Assembly (NCBI RefSeq): GCF_002216795.1
Contig: NZ_CP022316.1
Location: 1,550,001 to 1,614,000, forward strand
Source of the DNA: Brachybacterium avium
GTDB lineage: Bacteria > Actinomycetota > Actinomycetes > Actinomycetales > Dermabacteraceae
DNA: 64,000 bases
Direction of reading: 5' to 3'
This document shows, piece after piece, positions 45,319 to 53,594 of the stretch. The notes beneath the pieces were generated by a model. It did not search any database, had not been told where the DNA came from, and worked only from the letters and a program-made list of their open reading frames with translations. The translations under genes were made by a program, and so were the position numbers. Position 1 is the stretch's first letter; every line of letters begins with the position of its first letter.

Positions 45319-46286
45319 GGACAGCGACTGCGCGCGCGCATCCCAACATCGCGCTCGTGAAGTACTGGGGCAAGCGCGACGAGGAGCTCATCCTGCCCGC
45401 CGCCGGCAGCCTCTCGCTCACCCTCGACGGCTTCGCGACCACCACGACGGTCTCGCTCGATCCGTCGGCCGCCGGGGACCTCTTCAGCCTGAACGGCGCC
45501 GAGGCCTCCCCCGCGCAGTCCGAGCGCGTCACGCGTTTCCTGGATCTGGTCCGTTCGCGCGCCGGCTCCTCCTCCCCCGCCGTCGTCCGCTCCCGCAACG
45601 AGGCACCCACCGGCGCGGGGCTGGCCTCCTCCGCCTCGGGCTTCGCCGCCCTCGCGGTCGCCGCCGCCACCGCCTACGGGCTCGACCTCGACCGCGCGGA
45701 GCTCAGCCGCCTCGCGCGCCGCGGCTCCGGCTCGGCGACCCGCTCCCTGGTGGACGGGCTGTCGATCTGGCACGCCGGGGATGACGACGCCTCCTCCTTC
45801 GCCGAGCCGATCGACGGCCCGGCGATGCACATGATCATCGTGACGATCGATGCTGCGGAGAAGGCCGTCTCCAGCCGCGAGGCGATGCGCCGCACCGCGG
45901 CCACATCCCCCTACTACGCGGGCTGGGTCGACTCCACTGCGCACAGCCTGCGCGAGATGACCGCGGCCTGCCGCGCCGGCGACTTCACCCGCGTCGGCGA
46001 GATCACCGAGCTCAACGCCCTGCGCATGCATGCCGCGATCGAGGCCTGCGAGCCGCCGATCCGCTACCTGCGCGCCGGCTCCGTCGCCGTGTTCGATGCG
46101 GTCGAGCAGCTGCGCGCCGACGGCATCGAGGCCTTCGCGACCGCCGATGCCGGACCCAACGTCGTGGTGATCTCCCGGCCCGCGGATTCCGCGGCCGTCG
46201 CGGAGCGGCTCGGCGGCCTCGGCGCCGTGCGCGTCGTCGGCGCCGGGCCCGGGGCCCGACTGATCCCCGAGGAGGACTGCGCATGA
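45315..46286 (+). CDS. mvaD: Diphosphomevalonate decarboxylase
   Basis: 323 residues. It converts 5-diphosphomevalonate to isopentenyl diphosphate with ATP and CO2 loss. Motifs are AHPNIALVKYWGKRDEELILP at the start, TGAGLASSASGFAALAVA (phosphate loop), GSGSATRSLVDGLSIW and FATADAGPNVVVIS with the conserved Asp. The ATG at 45315 overlaps the mevalonate kinase stop. Family-typical length. Confidence 0.96.
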   Translation: MRTATARAHPNIALVKYWGKRDEELILPAAGSLSLTLDGFATTTTVSLDPSAAGDLFSLNGAEASPAQSERVTRFLDLVRSRAGSSSPAVVRSRNEAPTGAGLASSASGFAALAVAAATAYGLDLDRAELSRLARRGSGSATRSLVDGLSIWHAGDDDASSFAEPIDGPAMHMIIVTIDAAEKAVSSREAMRRTAATSPYYAGWVDSTAHSLREMTAACRAGDFTRVGEITELNALRMHAAIEACEPPIRYLRAGSVAVFDAVEQLRADGIEAFATADAGPNVVVISRPADSAAVAERLGGLGAVRVVGAGPGARLIPEEDCA

Positions 46287-47425
46287 TCGTCACCCGCGCG
46301 CCGGGCAAGCTCTTCATCGCCGGGGAGTACGCCGTCGTCGAGCCCGGGGAGCCGGCCGTGCTCATCGCCGTCGACCGCTTCCTCACCGTCCGTCTCACCC
46401 CCAGCGACGATGCGGGTCGGGTGCACTCGCGCGAGTACGGGCTGGCCCCGGTGGTCTGGACCCGCGCGGAGGGTTCGACGAACCCGGTGAGCATCGTGCT
46501 CGAGCGCCATCCCTACGACTATGTGGTCAGCGCGATGACGCTGATGGAGCGCCTGCGCGATGAGCGGGGCCTGCCCGGCCACTACTTCGACCTGCACATC
46601 GAGTCCGACCTCGACGACTCCTCGGGCCGCAAGTTCGGCCTGGGCTCCTCGGCCGCGGTGACCGTCGCCGTGGTCTCCGCCCTCGACCGGTTCTACGACA
46701 TGGGGCTGACGCAGAGCGAGCGGTTCCGCCTCGCCCTGCTGTCCACGATCATGGTCGCCCCCGACGCCTCCGGCGGGGACGTGGCCGCCTCCACCTTCGG
46801 CGGCTGGATCCGCTACACCGCGCCCGACCGGGTCACGCTGCGCGACAGCCTCGAGCGCCACGGCGTGACGAGGGCCCTGACCTCCCCCGGCTGGTCCCCG
46901 CACCGAGTGGACCGCCTGCCCGATCCCTCCTCGCTCGAGCTGCTGGTGGGCTGGACCGGCTCCCCCGCCTCCACCGAGCGTCTGGTGGGCGGGGTCCGGC
47001 CTTCCAAAGGGCGCTCCGCCAGCCCCTACGAGAGCTTCATCGAGGAGAGCCGGGAGTGCGTCGACGCCCTGGTCGAGAGCCTGCGGGCCGACGACGGGCC
47101 CCGCGCCCTCGAGGTGATCTCCCGCGCCCGCCGGCTGCTGCAGCACCTCGGCGAGACCCGCGGGATCCGCATCGAGACGGACGAGCTGCGCCTGCTGTGC
47201 GACCTCGCCGAGCAGCACAGCACCGCCGGCAAGCCCTCCGGGGCCGGCGGCGGCGACTGCGGCATCGTGCTGGCTCCCGCCGACGCCCCGCTGGGGGCGC
47301 TGCTGTCGGCCTGGGAGAGCCACGGCATCCGCCGGCTGGACATGTCGGTGCAGGATCCCGAGGACGCGACCGCGGAGCTCGACGAGGCCGCCGGTCTCCG
47401 AGCAGGCGAGGAGGTGCGGCGATGA
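46283..47425 (+). CDS. Phosphomevalonate kinase
   Basis: 380 residues, GHMP kinase. Motifs are VTRAPGKLFIAGEYAVVEPGEP, DDSSGRKFGLGSSAAVTVAVV, PDASGGDVAASTFGGWIRY and SGAGGGDCGIVLAP. It phosphorylates 5-phosphomevalonate to the diphosphate. Overlaps both neighbours by 4 bp. Confidence 0.95.
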   Translation: MIVTRAPGKLFIAGEYAVVEPGEPAVLIAVDRFLTVRLTPSDDAGRVHSREYGLAPVVWTRAEGSTNPVSIVLERHPYDYVVSAMTLMERLRDERGLPGHYFDLHIESDLDDSSGRKFGLGSSAAVTVAVVSALDRFYDMGLTQSERFRLALLSTIMVAPDASGGDVAASTFGGWIRYTAPDRVTLRDSLERHGVTRALTSPGWSPHRVDRLPDPSSLELLVGWTGSPASTERLVGGVRPSKGRSASPYESFIEESRECVDALVESLRADDGPRALEVISRARRLLQHLGETRGIRIETDELRLLCDLAEQHSTAGKPSGAGGGDCGIVLAPADAPLGALLSAWESHGIRRLDMSVQDPEDATAELDEAAGLRAGEEVRR

Positions 47426-48555
47426 GCGAGCCGATGAGCCCCAGCGGGCAGCGCAAGGATGATCATCTGCGCCTCGCCCAGGAGCAGCAGACGGCCCCGC
47501 CCGTCCGCAACGACTTCGACGAGGTGCAGCTCGTCCATCACGCGCTCGCGGGCCTCGACGCCGATCGGGTGCACCTGGACGTGGAGGTCCTCGGACACGC
47601 CTGGAGCGCCCCGCTCTATATCAACGGCATGACCGGTGGCACCGAGCGGACCGCCCGCGTGAACCGGGCGCTGGCGATCGCGGCCCGCGAGACCGGCATC
47701 GCGATGGCGTCGGGCTCCGTGAGCATCGCCCTGGACGATCCCTCGGCAGCACCCGGCTTCCGGGTGATCCGCGAGGAGAACCCCGACGGCTTCGTGATGG
47801 CCAATCTCGGCATCGGCCGCAGCGGCGACGAGGCACGGCGCGCCGTGGAGCTGCTCGGGGCCGACGCCCTGCAGATCCACCTCAACTCCGTCCAGGAGAC
47901 GGTGATGCCCGAGGGCACCCGCGACTTCTCCCGCTGGCCGCACGCGCTCGAGGAGGTGGTCGCCGCGTCCCCGGTCCCGGTGCTGGTCAAGGAAGTCGGC
48001 TTCGGCCTCAGCCGCCGCACCCTGAGCCGCCTGCACGACATGGGCGTGCAGATCGCCGACGTCAGCGGCGTCGGCGGCACCGATTTCGCGCGGATCGAGA
48101 ACGCGCGCCGTCCCGGCGAGGACTACTCCTTCCTGGCCGGGCACGGCCAGTCCGCCGTGTGCAGCCTGCTGGACGCCCCCGACCCCGCACCGCTGCTGCT
48201 GGCCAGCGGCGGGGTCCGCACCCCGCTGGACGTGGTGAAGTCCCTGGCCCTCGGCGCGCGGGCCGCGGGCGTGGCCGGTGTCTTCCTCCGGGCCGCCTAC
48301 GACGGCGATCCCGAACATGCCACCACCGTGATCCGGGGGTGGCTGTCCCAGCTCACCGAGCTGCTGGCCCTGTTCGGCGCCGACTCGCCCGCCGCGCTGA
48401 GCCGCACCGACCTGCTGCTGCGGGGCCGGGTGCGCGAGTTCTGCGAACTCAGCGGGCTCGATCCCACCTCCTTCGCCCGCCGCGGTGACCTCAGTCCCGC
48501 CCCCGACCCCCTCCCCACCACGGCGACCCCGCCGCGATCCAGGACCACCACATGA
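47422..48555 (+). CDS. fni: Type 2 isopentenyl-diphosphate delta-isomerase (FMN)
   Basis: 377 residues. The flavoenzyme form of IPP isomerase, interconverting IPP and DMAPP. Family motifs are RKDDHLRLAQEQ at the start, APLYINGMTGGTERTARVNR, GIAMASGSVSIAL, ALQIHLNSVQETVMPEG, VLVKEVGFGLSRRTL, ADVSGVGGTDFARIE and LLASGGVRTPLDVVKSLALGA (FMN phosphate site). It ends in a Pro/Thr-rich tail. ATGA overlaps at both ends. Confidence 0.96.
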   Translation: MSEPMSPSGQRKDDHLRLAQEQQTAPPVRNDFDEVQLVHHALAGLDADRVHLDVEVLGHAWSAPLYINGMTGGTERTARVNRALAIAARETGIAMASGSVSIALDDPSAAPGFRVIREENPDGFVMANLGIGRSGDEARRAVELLGADALQIHLNSVQETVMPEGTRDFSRWPHALEEVVAASPVPVLVKEVGFGLSRRTLSRLHDMGVQIADVSGVGGTDFARIENARRPGEDYSFLAGHGQSAVCSLLDAPDPAPLLLASGGVRTPLDVVKSLALGARAAGVAGVFLRAAYDGDPEHATTVIRGWLSQLTELLALFGADSPAALSRTDLLLRGRVREFCELSGLDPTSFARRGDLSPAPDPLPTTATPPRSRTTT

Positions 48556-49613
48556 GCGCACGCCCCGCCCCGCACTCCACGCCGGTGCCCACCCAGTGGG
48601 TGGGCCCGATCCGCCTGTCCGGCAACGCCGCCACCGGCGAGGTCGAGGTGCCGCTGGCCACCTACGAGAGTCCGCTGTGGCCCTCCGTCGGCCGCGGCGC
48701 CAAGGTCTCCCGCCTGGTCGAGGGCGGCATCACCGCCACCCTCCTCGACGCCCGGATGGCGCGCTCGAGCCTGTTCGTCGCCGCGGATGCCGCCGGCGCG
48801 CACGCCGCCGACCAGGTCCTGCACGCACGGCTGCACGACCTGCAGGCGACCGTGGAGGCGACCAGTCGCTTCGCCCGGCTGATCGACCTGCACTCCGAGA
48901 TCGTCGGGAATCTGCTGTTCGTGCGCTTCGCCCTGACCACCGGCGACGCCTCGGGCCACAACATGGTCACCAAGGCGGCCGAGGCGCTGATGGAGACCGT
49001 GCTGTCCTGGGACCTGGGGCTCGAGTACGGCTCGATCTCGGGCAACTGCTGCACCGACAAGAAGCCCAGCGCCGTCAACGGCGATCTGGGCCGGGGCCGC
49101 CGCGTCGTCGCCGACATCCTCATCCCCCACGAGGTGCTCGAGACGACCCTGCGCACGAGCGCGAAGCGCATGGTCGACCTGGTGGTGCGCAAGAACCTGG
49201 TGGGCGGGACCGTCGCCGGCTCGCTGCGCTCCGCCAACGCCCACTACGCGAACATGCTGCTGGGGATCTACCTGGCCACCGGCCAGGATGCGGCGAACAT
49301 CGTCGAGGGCTCCCAGGGCATCACCTTCGCCGAGGAGCGCGCGGAGGGGCTGTACTTCTCCTGCTCGCTGCCCCATCTGATCGTGGGCACCGTGGGCAAC
49401 GGGAAGGACCTCCCCGAGGTGGAGGAGGCGCTGGAGCGCCTGGGCTGCCGCGAGGAGCGCGCCGAGGGCGGGAATGCGAACCGGCTCGCGGCGATCACCG
49501 CCGCGACCGTCCTGTGCGGGGAGCTGTCACTGCTCGCGGCGCAGACCAATCCCGGAGAGCTGATGGCGGCGCACGTCGCCCTGGAACGACGAGCCGCAAG
49601 GGGTGACGCATGA
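48552..49613 (+). CDS. mvaA: Hydroxymethylglutaryl-CoA reductase
   Basis: 353 residues. It reduces HMG-CoA to mevalonate. Motifs are FALTTGDASGHNMVTKAAE (nucleotide-binding region), GSISGNCCTDKKPSAVNG with the catalytic Lys, ANIVEGSQGITFAEERAEGLYFS and a C-terminal NPGELMAAHVALERR. The DKKPSAVN pattern is that of the class I-like, NADPH-type enzymes also found in the Streptomyces mevalonate cluster. Confidence 0.95.
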   Translation: MSARPAPHSTPVPTQWVGPIRLSGNAATGEVEVPLATYESPLWPSVGRGAKVSRLVEGGITATLLDARMARSSLFVAADAAGAHAADQVLHARLHDLQATVEATSRFARLIDLHSEIVGNLLFVRFALTTGDASGHNMVTKAAEALMETVLSWDLGLEYGSISGNCCTDKKPSAVNGDLGRGRRVVADILIPHEVLETTLRTSAKRMVDLVVRKNLVGGTVAGSLRSANAHYANMLLGIYLATGQDAANIVEGSQGITFAEERAEGLYFSCSLPHLIVGTVGNGKDLPEVEEALERLGCREERAEGGNANRLAAITAATVLCGELSLLAAQTNPGELMAAHVALERRAARGDA

Positions 49614-50788
49614 CGTCGATCGGCATCCATGACCTCGCACTGGCGACGACGCACCACGTCGTCGACCTCGCCGAACTCGCCGAGGACGCCGGCGTCGACC
49701 CGGCGAAGTACCACATCGGGCTCGGCCAGGACCGCATGAGCGTCCCGACGGCCGACGAGGACATCGTCACCATGGGGGCCGAGGCCGCGCTGCCGCTGCT
49801 GCAGCGCCACGGCACCGACGGGATCCGCACGCTCCTGTTCGCCACCGAGTCCGGGGTGGACCAGTCGAAGTCGGCCGGACTGTTCGTGCACGAACTGCTG
49901 GGACTGCCCCGCACCATGCGGGTGGTCGAGTTCAAGCAGGCCTGCTACGGAGCCACCGCCGCACTGCAGTCCGCCCTCGGCTTCGTGGCCCGCAATCCGC
50001 AGGAGCGGGTGCTGGTGATCTCCAGCGACGTGGCCCGCTACGAGCTGGGATCAGCCGGGGAGCCCACCCAGGGCGCCGGTGCAGTGGCGATGCTGGTCGC
50101 CGCTGATCCCGCCCTGCTCGAGATCGAGCCGGTCTCCGGCGTGGCCGCCCGCGACGTCGACGACTTCTGGCGCCCCAACGACTCCACCACCGCGGTCGTG
50201 GACGGTCGCCTGTCGCTGACCGCCTACCTCGGCGCGCTGACCACGGCGTGGGACGACTTCACCGCGGCCGGCGGGGTCGGGATCGAGCAGATCGACCGCT
50301 TCTGCTTCCACCAGCCCTTCACGAAGATGGCCCGCAAGGCGCTCACGGGGCTCGCCCAGCACACCGGGGCCACCCTCACCGACGAGCTGCAGGAGGCGAC
50401 CTTCGCCTACAACCGCGAGCTCGGCAACACCTACACCGCCTCGCTCTACGCGGGTCTCGCCTCGCTCCTGGACCACGACGACGACCTGGCCGGCAGGCGC
50501 ATCGGCCTGTTCAGCTACGGCTCCGGGGCGGTCGGCGAGTTCTTCACCGGCCTCGTCCGGCCCGGGTATCAGCAGCTGCGTCGGCGCGAGAGCACCGAGG
50601 CCCAGATCGCCGGGCGCGTCCGCCTGGGACTGCCCGCCTACCGTGAGCTGCACGGTGCCGAGCACCCCAGCGACACCGACTGGGAGGCTCCTTCGGTGAC
50701 CGAGGGTGCCTTCCGCTTCGCCGGCATCCGCGACCGGGCCCGACGCTACGAGGCCACCCCCGTCGGCACCGCGCAGCCACCGGTCTGA
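49610..50788 (+). CDS. mvaS: Hydroxymethylglutaryl-CoA synthase
   Basis: 392 residues. It condenses acetyl-CoA with acetoacetyl-CoA. The catalytic triad is visible at Glu80 (LLFATESGVDQ), Cys112 (FKQACYGATAAL) and His234 (FCFHQPFTKMARKAL), nearly the same numbering as other bacterial enzymes. GSGAVGEFF is present near the end. Last gene of the operon, overlapping the reductase by ATGA. A roughly 30-residue extra tail follows the usual C-terminus. Confidence 0.96.
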   Translation: MTSIGIHDLALATTHHVVDLAELAEDAGVDPAKYHIGLGQDRMSVPTADEDIVTMGAEAALPLLQRHGTDGIRTLLFATESGVDQSKSAGLFVHELLGLPRTMRVVEFKQACYGATAALQSALGFVARNPQERVLVISSDVARYELGSAGEPTQGAGAVAMLVAADPALLEIEPVSGVAARDVDDFWRPNDSTTAVVDGRLSLTAYLGALTTAWDDFTAAGGVGIEQIDRFCFHQPFTKMARKALTGLAQHTGATLTDELQEATFAYNRELGNTYTASLYAGLASLLDHDDDLAGRRIGLFSYGSGAVGEFFTGLVRPGYQQLRRRESTEAQIAGRVRLGLPAYRELHGAEHPSDTDWEAPSVTEGAFRFAGIRDRARRYEATPVGTAQPPV

Positions 50789-50873
50789 GGGGAGCGGAGG
50801 GGCTGTCGGTCGGTCGTCGGTTCCTTCCGGACGTGAGTCAGCCCGCTGGACAGCGCCTGTGCGGCTCGTCCGC

Positions 50874-51539
50874 TCAGAGCGCCTCGACCCTCAGGTCCGA
50901 GTACTCGGCGATCAGCGGCGCCATCTGTCGCAGACCGATCGCTCCGCCGCGATGCGCAGGACCACCCACGGTGCCGTCATCGCACCAGGTGACGCAGGGG
51001 ATGCCGTCGATCGTGAGGTCGACGGTGCTGCCCTGCCAGGTGAGGGAGAGGCGGTAGTCGCGGTCCGCGTCGAGCACGGCGGGCAGCGGGTCCGCGCCCT
51101 GGGCGACGAGATGGGCGCCGTGGCTCTTGCGCACATTGCAGGTGTGCAGGCTGCGCTCGGCCGGCCACCGGCGGTGGAAGTAGGAGAGGTGGTAGGCGTC
51201 GATCGCCCCGGAGTGGTACTGCTCGTACTGCCCGGTGCGGGCCGGCAGCTCGGGGGCGTGGAGTGAGCCACCGCCGCGGGCCTGGGCGGCCCAGAAGATC
51301 ATGGCCAGGCCCGGTTCGCGCAGCGGGCGGAAGCTCCAGCTGACGCGCACGTCCCCGTCGTGCTCCACCGGCAGCCAGGCCACGAAGTTCGCGGCCTGTC
51401 CCGAGGCCGGGTCCGCCGCGCTCTCCAGCCGCAGGCGACCGGCGGGGAAGCTCGCCACCAGCGGGCCCTCGATGATCCAGTCGGCGAGGTCCTCGGGGCG
51501 GACAGCGGGGAGCTGTACAGCGTCGTCATCCCAGTGCAC
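50874..51539 (-). CDS. DUF1961 family protein
   Basis: 221 residues from GTG 51539, with GAGG upstream. Concanavalin-like beta fold expected from the alternating hydrophobic strands: WIIEGPLVASFPAGRLRLES, DVRVSWSFRPLREPGLAMIFWAAQ, YEQYHSGAIDAYHLSYFHRR, RKSHGAHLVAQGADPLP and DLTIDGIPCVTWCDDG. It resembles YesU/DUF1961 proteins, which often sit in polysaccharide degradation clusters. Here it stands alone, convergent with the mevalonate operon and divergent from Sir2. Activity unknown. Confidence 0.8.
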   Translation of the reverse strand: MHWDDDAVQLPAVRPEDLADWIIEGPLVASFPAGRLRLESAADPASGQAANFVAWLPVEHDGDVRVSWSFRPLREPGLAMIFWAAQARGGGSLHAPELPARTGQYEQYHSGAIDAYHLSYFHRRWPAERSLHTCNVRKSHGAHLVAQGADPLPAVLDADRDYRLSLTWQGSTVDLTIDGIPCVTWCDDGTVGGPAHRGGAIGLRQMAPLIAEYSDLRVEAL

Positions 51540-51709
51540 GTCCTTCGTCCTCGAATCGGTGTCGTCCCCGGATCGGGGCGACGCGGAGACGGCTCGCGCG
51601 GTCCGCCGCGGGTCTCCTCATCCCCGCAGAGGATACCCACCGGTCTCCCCCTCGTCGGCACCGACCGCGCCGACGGCACCGGCGGCGCCGCACCGCCTAC
51701 CCTCGAAGG

Positions 51710-52708
51710 GTGAGCTCCCACCCCTCCTCCCCCTCCGGGACCGGTCGCGCCGGCCCCGCGGCGGATGTCGGCCGCTGGTTCTCCACCGCCACCTCCCGCC
51801 CGCTGGACGGGCCCGGCCCCACCCGCGGCGGTCCCCGACTGCCGGCCTGGGGGCCGATGGAGGGCGCGCACTACGGCCGCCGCAGCTCCCCGCAGGAGAT
51901 CCGCGCCGCCCTCGACCTGCTGCGGGATCGGCCGGTCGCGGTGCTCACCGGAGCCGGGATGTCCACCGGCTCCGGGCTGCCGGACTATCGCGGCCGTGAT
52001 GCGGTGCCCCGCTCCCCCATGACCTTTCAGGAGTTCATCGGCCACGACCTCGCCCGGCGCCGCTACTGGGCGCGCTCGACGGCGGGCTGGGAGCAGTTCC
52101 GCAGCGCCCGGCCCGGACACGCCCACCGCCTGCTCGCGGCCCTCTCCCCCGACCCCTTCCCGATCACGGCGGTGATCACGCAGAACGTGGACGGGCTGCA
52201 TGCCGCCGCAGGCTCGGATCCGGTGATCGACCTGCACGGCCGGCTGGATCGGGTGCGCTGCCAGCAGTGCGGGGCAACATCGGCCCGGGCAGCGCTGCAC
52301 CAGCGGATGCTGATGATGAACCCCGAGCTCGCAGAGCGCCTGCCTGACCTCGCCGCCGATGCCGCCCGGGCGCCCGACGGGGACGCCGAGGTCGATCGCA
52401 CCAGCTCGTTCCGCTATCCGCCCTGTGCGCTGTGCGGCGGGATCCTCAAGCCCGATGTGGTGTTCTTCGGGGAATCCGCCCGACGAGAGGTCGTGGCCGC
52501 AGCCTTCGCGGCGCTCGAGGCGGCCGAGGCGCTGCTGGTGCTCGGCTCGAGCCTGACCGTGCAGTCCGGGCTGCGGTTCGTGCGGGCTGCCGGGCGGCAG
52601 GGCAAGCCCGTGGTGATCCTCAACGACGGCCCCACCCGCGCCGATCCGGACGCCGCTGTGCGCCTGCACGGCCGGCTCGAGGAGGTGCTGGAGGACTGGG
52701 CGCGGTGA
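51710..52708 (+). CDS. Sir2-family NAD-dependent protein deacylase
   Basis: 332 residues from GTG 51710. Sirtuin core: VAVLTGAGMSTGSGLPDYRG (NAD-binding), ITQNVDGLHAAAG with catalytic His region LHGRLDRVRC, zinc Cys pairs CQQC and CALCGG, LKPDVVFFGES and LLVLGSSLTVQSGLRFV. The N-terminal 50 residues are Ser/Pro/Gly-rich and not part of the core. A roughly 40-residue insert between the two zinc Cys pairs is long, as in some actinobacterial sirtuins. Substrates unknown. Confidence 0.93.
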   Translation: MSSHPSSPSGTGRAGPAADVGRWFSTATSRPLDGPGPTRGGPRLPAWGPMEGAHYGRRSSPQEIRAALDLLRDRPVAVLTGAGMSTGSGLPDYRGRDAVPRSPMTFQEFIGHDLARRRYWARSTAGWEQFRSARPGHAHRLLAALSPDPFPITAVITQNVDGLHAAAGSDPVIDLHGRLDRVRCQQCGATSARAALHQRMLMMNPELAERLPDLAADAARAPDGDAEVDRTSSFRYPPCALCGGILKPDVVFFGESARREVVAAAFAALEAAEALLVLGSSLTVQSGLRFVRAAGRQGKPVVILNDGPTRADPDAAVRLHGRLEEVLEDWAR

Positions 52709-52827
52709 ACCCGCGCAGGCGGTGAGCGCTGCGCGGCGCCCGCCGACCGGTCGGAAGCGGCCCGGCCGGACGCGGCAGGGTCGACAATGGAACTCCACGA
52801 CGACCGTGCGAAGGAGCCGATCCAGAG

Positions 52828-53594
52828 ATGACCGCCCCGCTGCCGCTGCTCGATCTCAACGCCGACCTCGGGGAGGGGTACGGCGACTGGTCGATGGGTG
52901 ATGACGCCGCGATGCTCGAGGTGGTGACCACCGCGAACATCGCCTGCGGCGGGCACGCCGGTGATGCCGGGACGATGCGCACCGCCACCCGTGCCGCAGC
53001 TGCTCACGGCGTGGGGATCACCGCGCACGTGGCCTATCCGGATCCGGGCGGGTTCGGTCGGCGCTTCCTCGACATCGCCCCCGGCGACCTCACGGACCAG
53101 GTGATCGTGCAGGTCGGAGCGCTGCAGGCGATGGCCCGGGCCGAAGGCGGCCGGGTGCGGGGGTGAAGCCGCATGGCGCGCTGTACAACGCACTGGCCCA
53201 TCACGAGACGCAGGCCGCAGCGGTGGTGCGGGCTCTGCGCGAGCTCGGCGATCTGTCCTTGGTCGCCGCGCCCGGCGCCGTGATCGTGCGGGCTGCGCAC
53301 GAGGCCGGGATCGAGGTGGTGCTCGAGGGCTTCGCCGATCGTGCCTACCTCCCCGACGGCACCCTCGCCCCCCGCAGCAGCCCCGGCGCCGTGCTCACGG
53401 ATCCGGCGGTCGTGGCGGCACAGGCGCTGTCGATCGCGACCGCGCACGGAGTGCGCACGGCCGACGGCGGCTGGGTGGACCTCCCCGTCCGCTCCCTCTG
53501 CCTGCACGGGGACACGCCCGGCGCGGTGCAGCTCGCCCGCACCGTGCGCGCCCGGCTGGAGGCGGCCGGCGTGAGCCTCGGGGCCCCGCTGTGA
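52828..53594 (+). pseudogene. pxpA: 5-oxoprolinase subunit A (LamB/YcsF) with one apparent frameshift
   Basis: Part of the PxpABC ATP-dependent 5-oxoprolinase. The first frame gives LLDLNADLGEGYGDWSMGDD, TANIACGGHAGDAGTM and GVGITAHVAYPDPGGFGRR, ending at 53166. The second gives VKPHGALYNALAHHETQA, GIEVVLEGFADRAYLPDGTL and SLCLHGDTPGAVQLA. One added G in the GGGGG run 53159-53163 joins them as VRGVKPHGALYN in a 255-residue protein of normal size. The ATG at 52828 has AAGGAG upstream. The stop overlaps the pxpBC start (GTGA). Confidence 0.92.
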
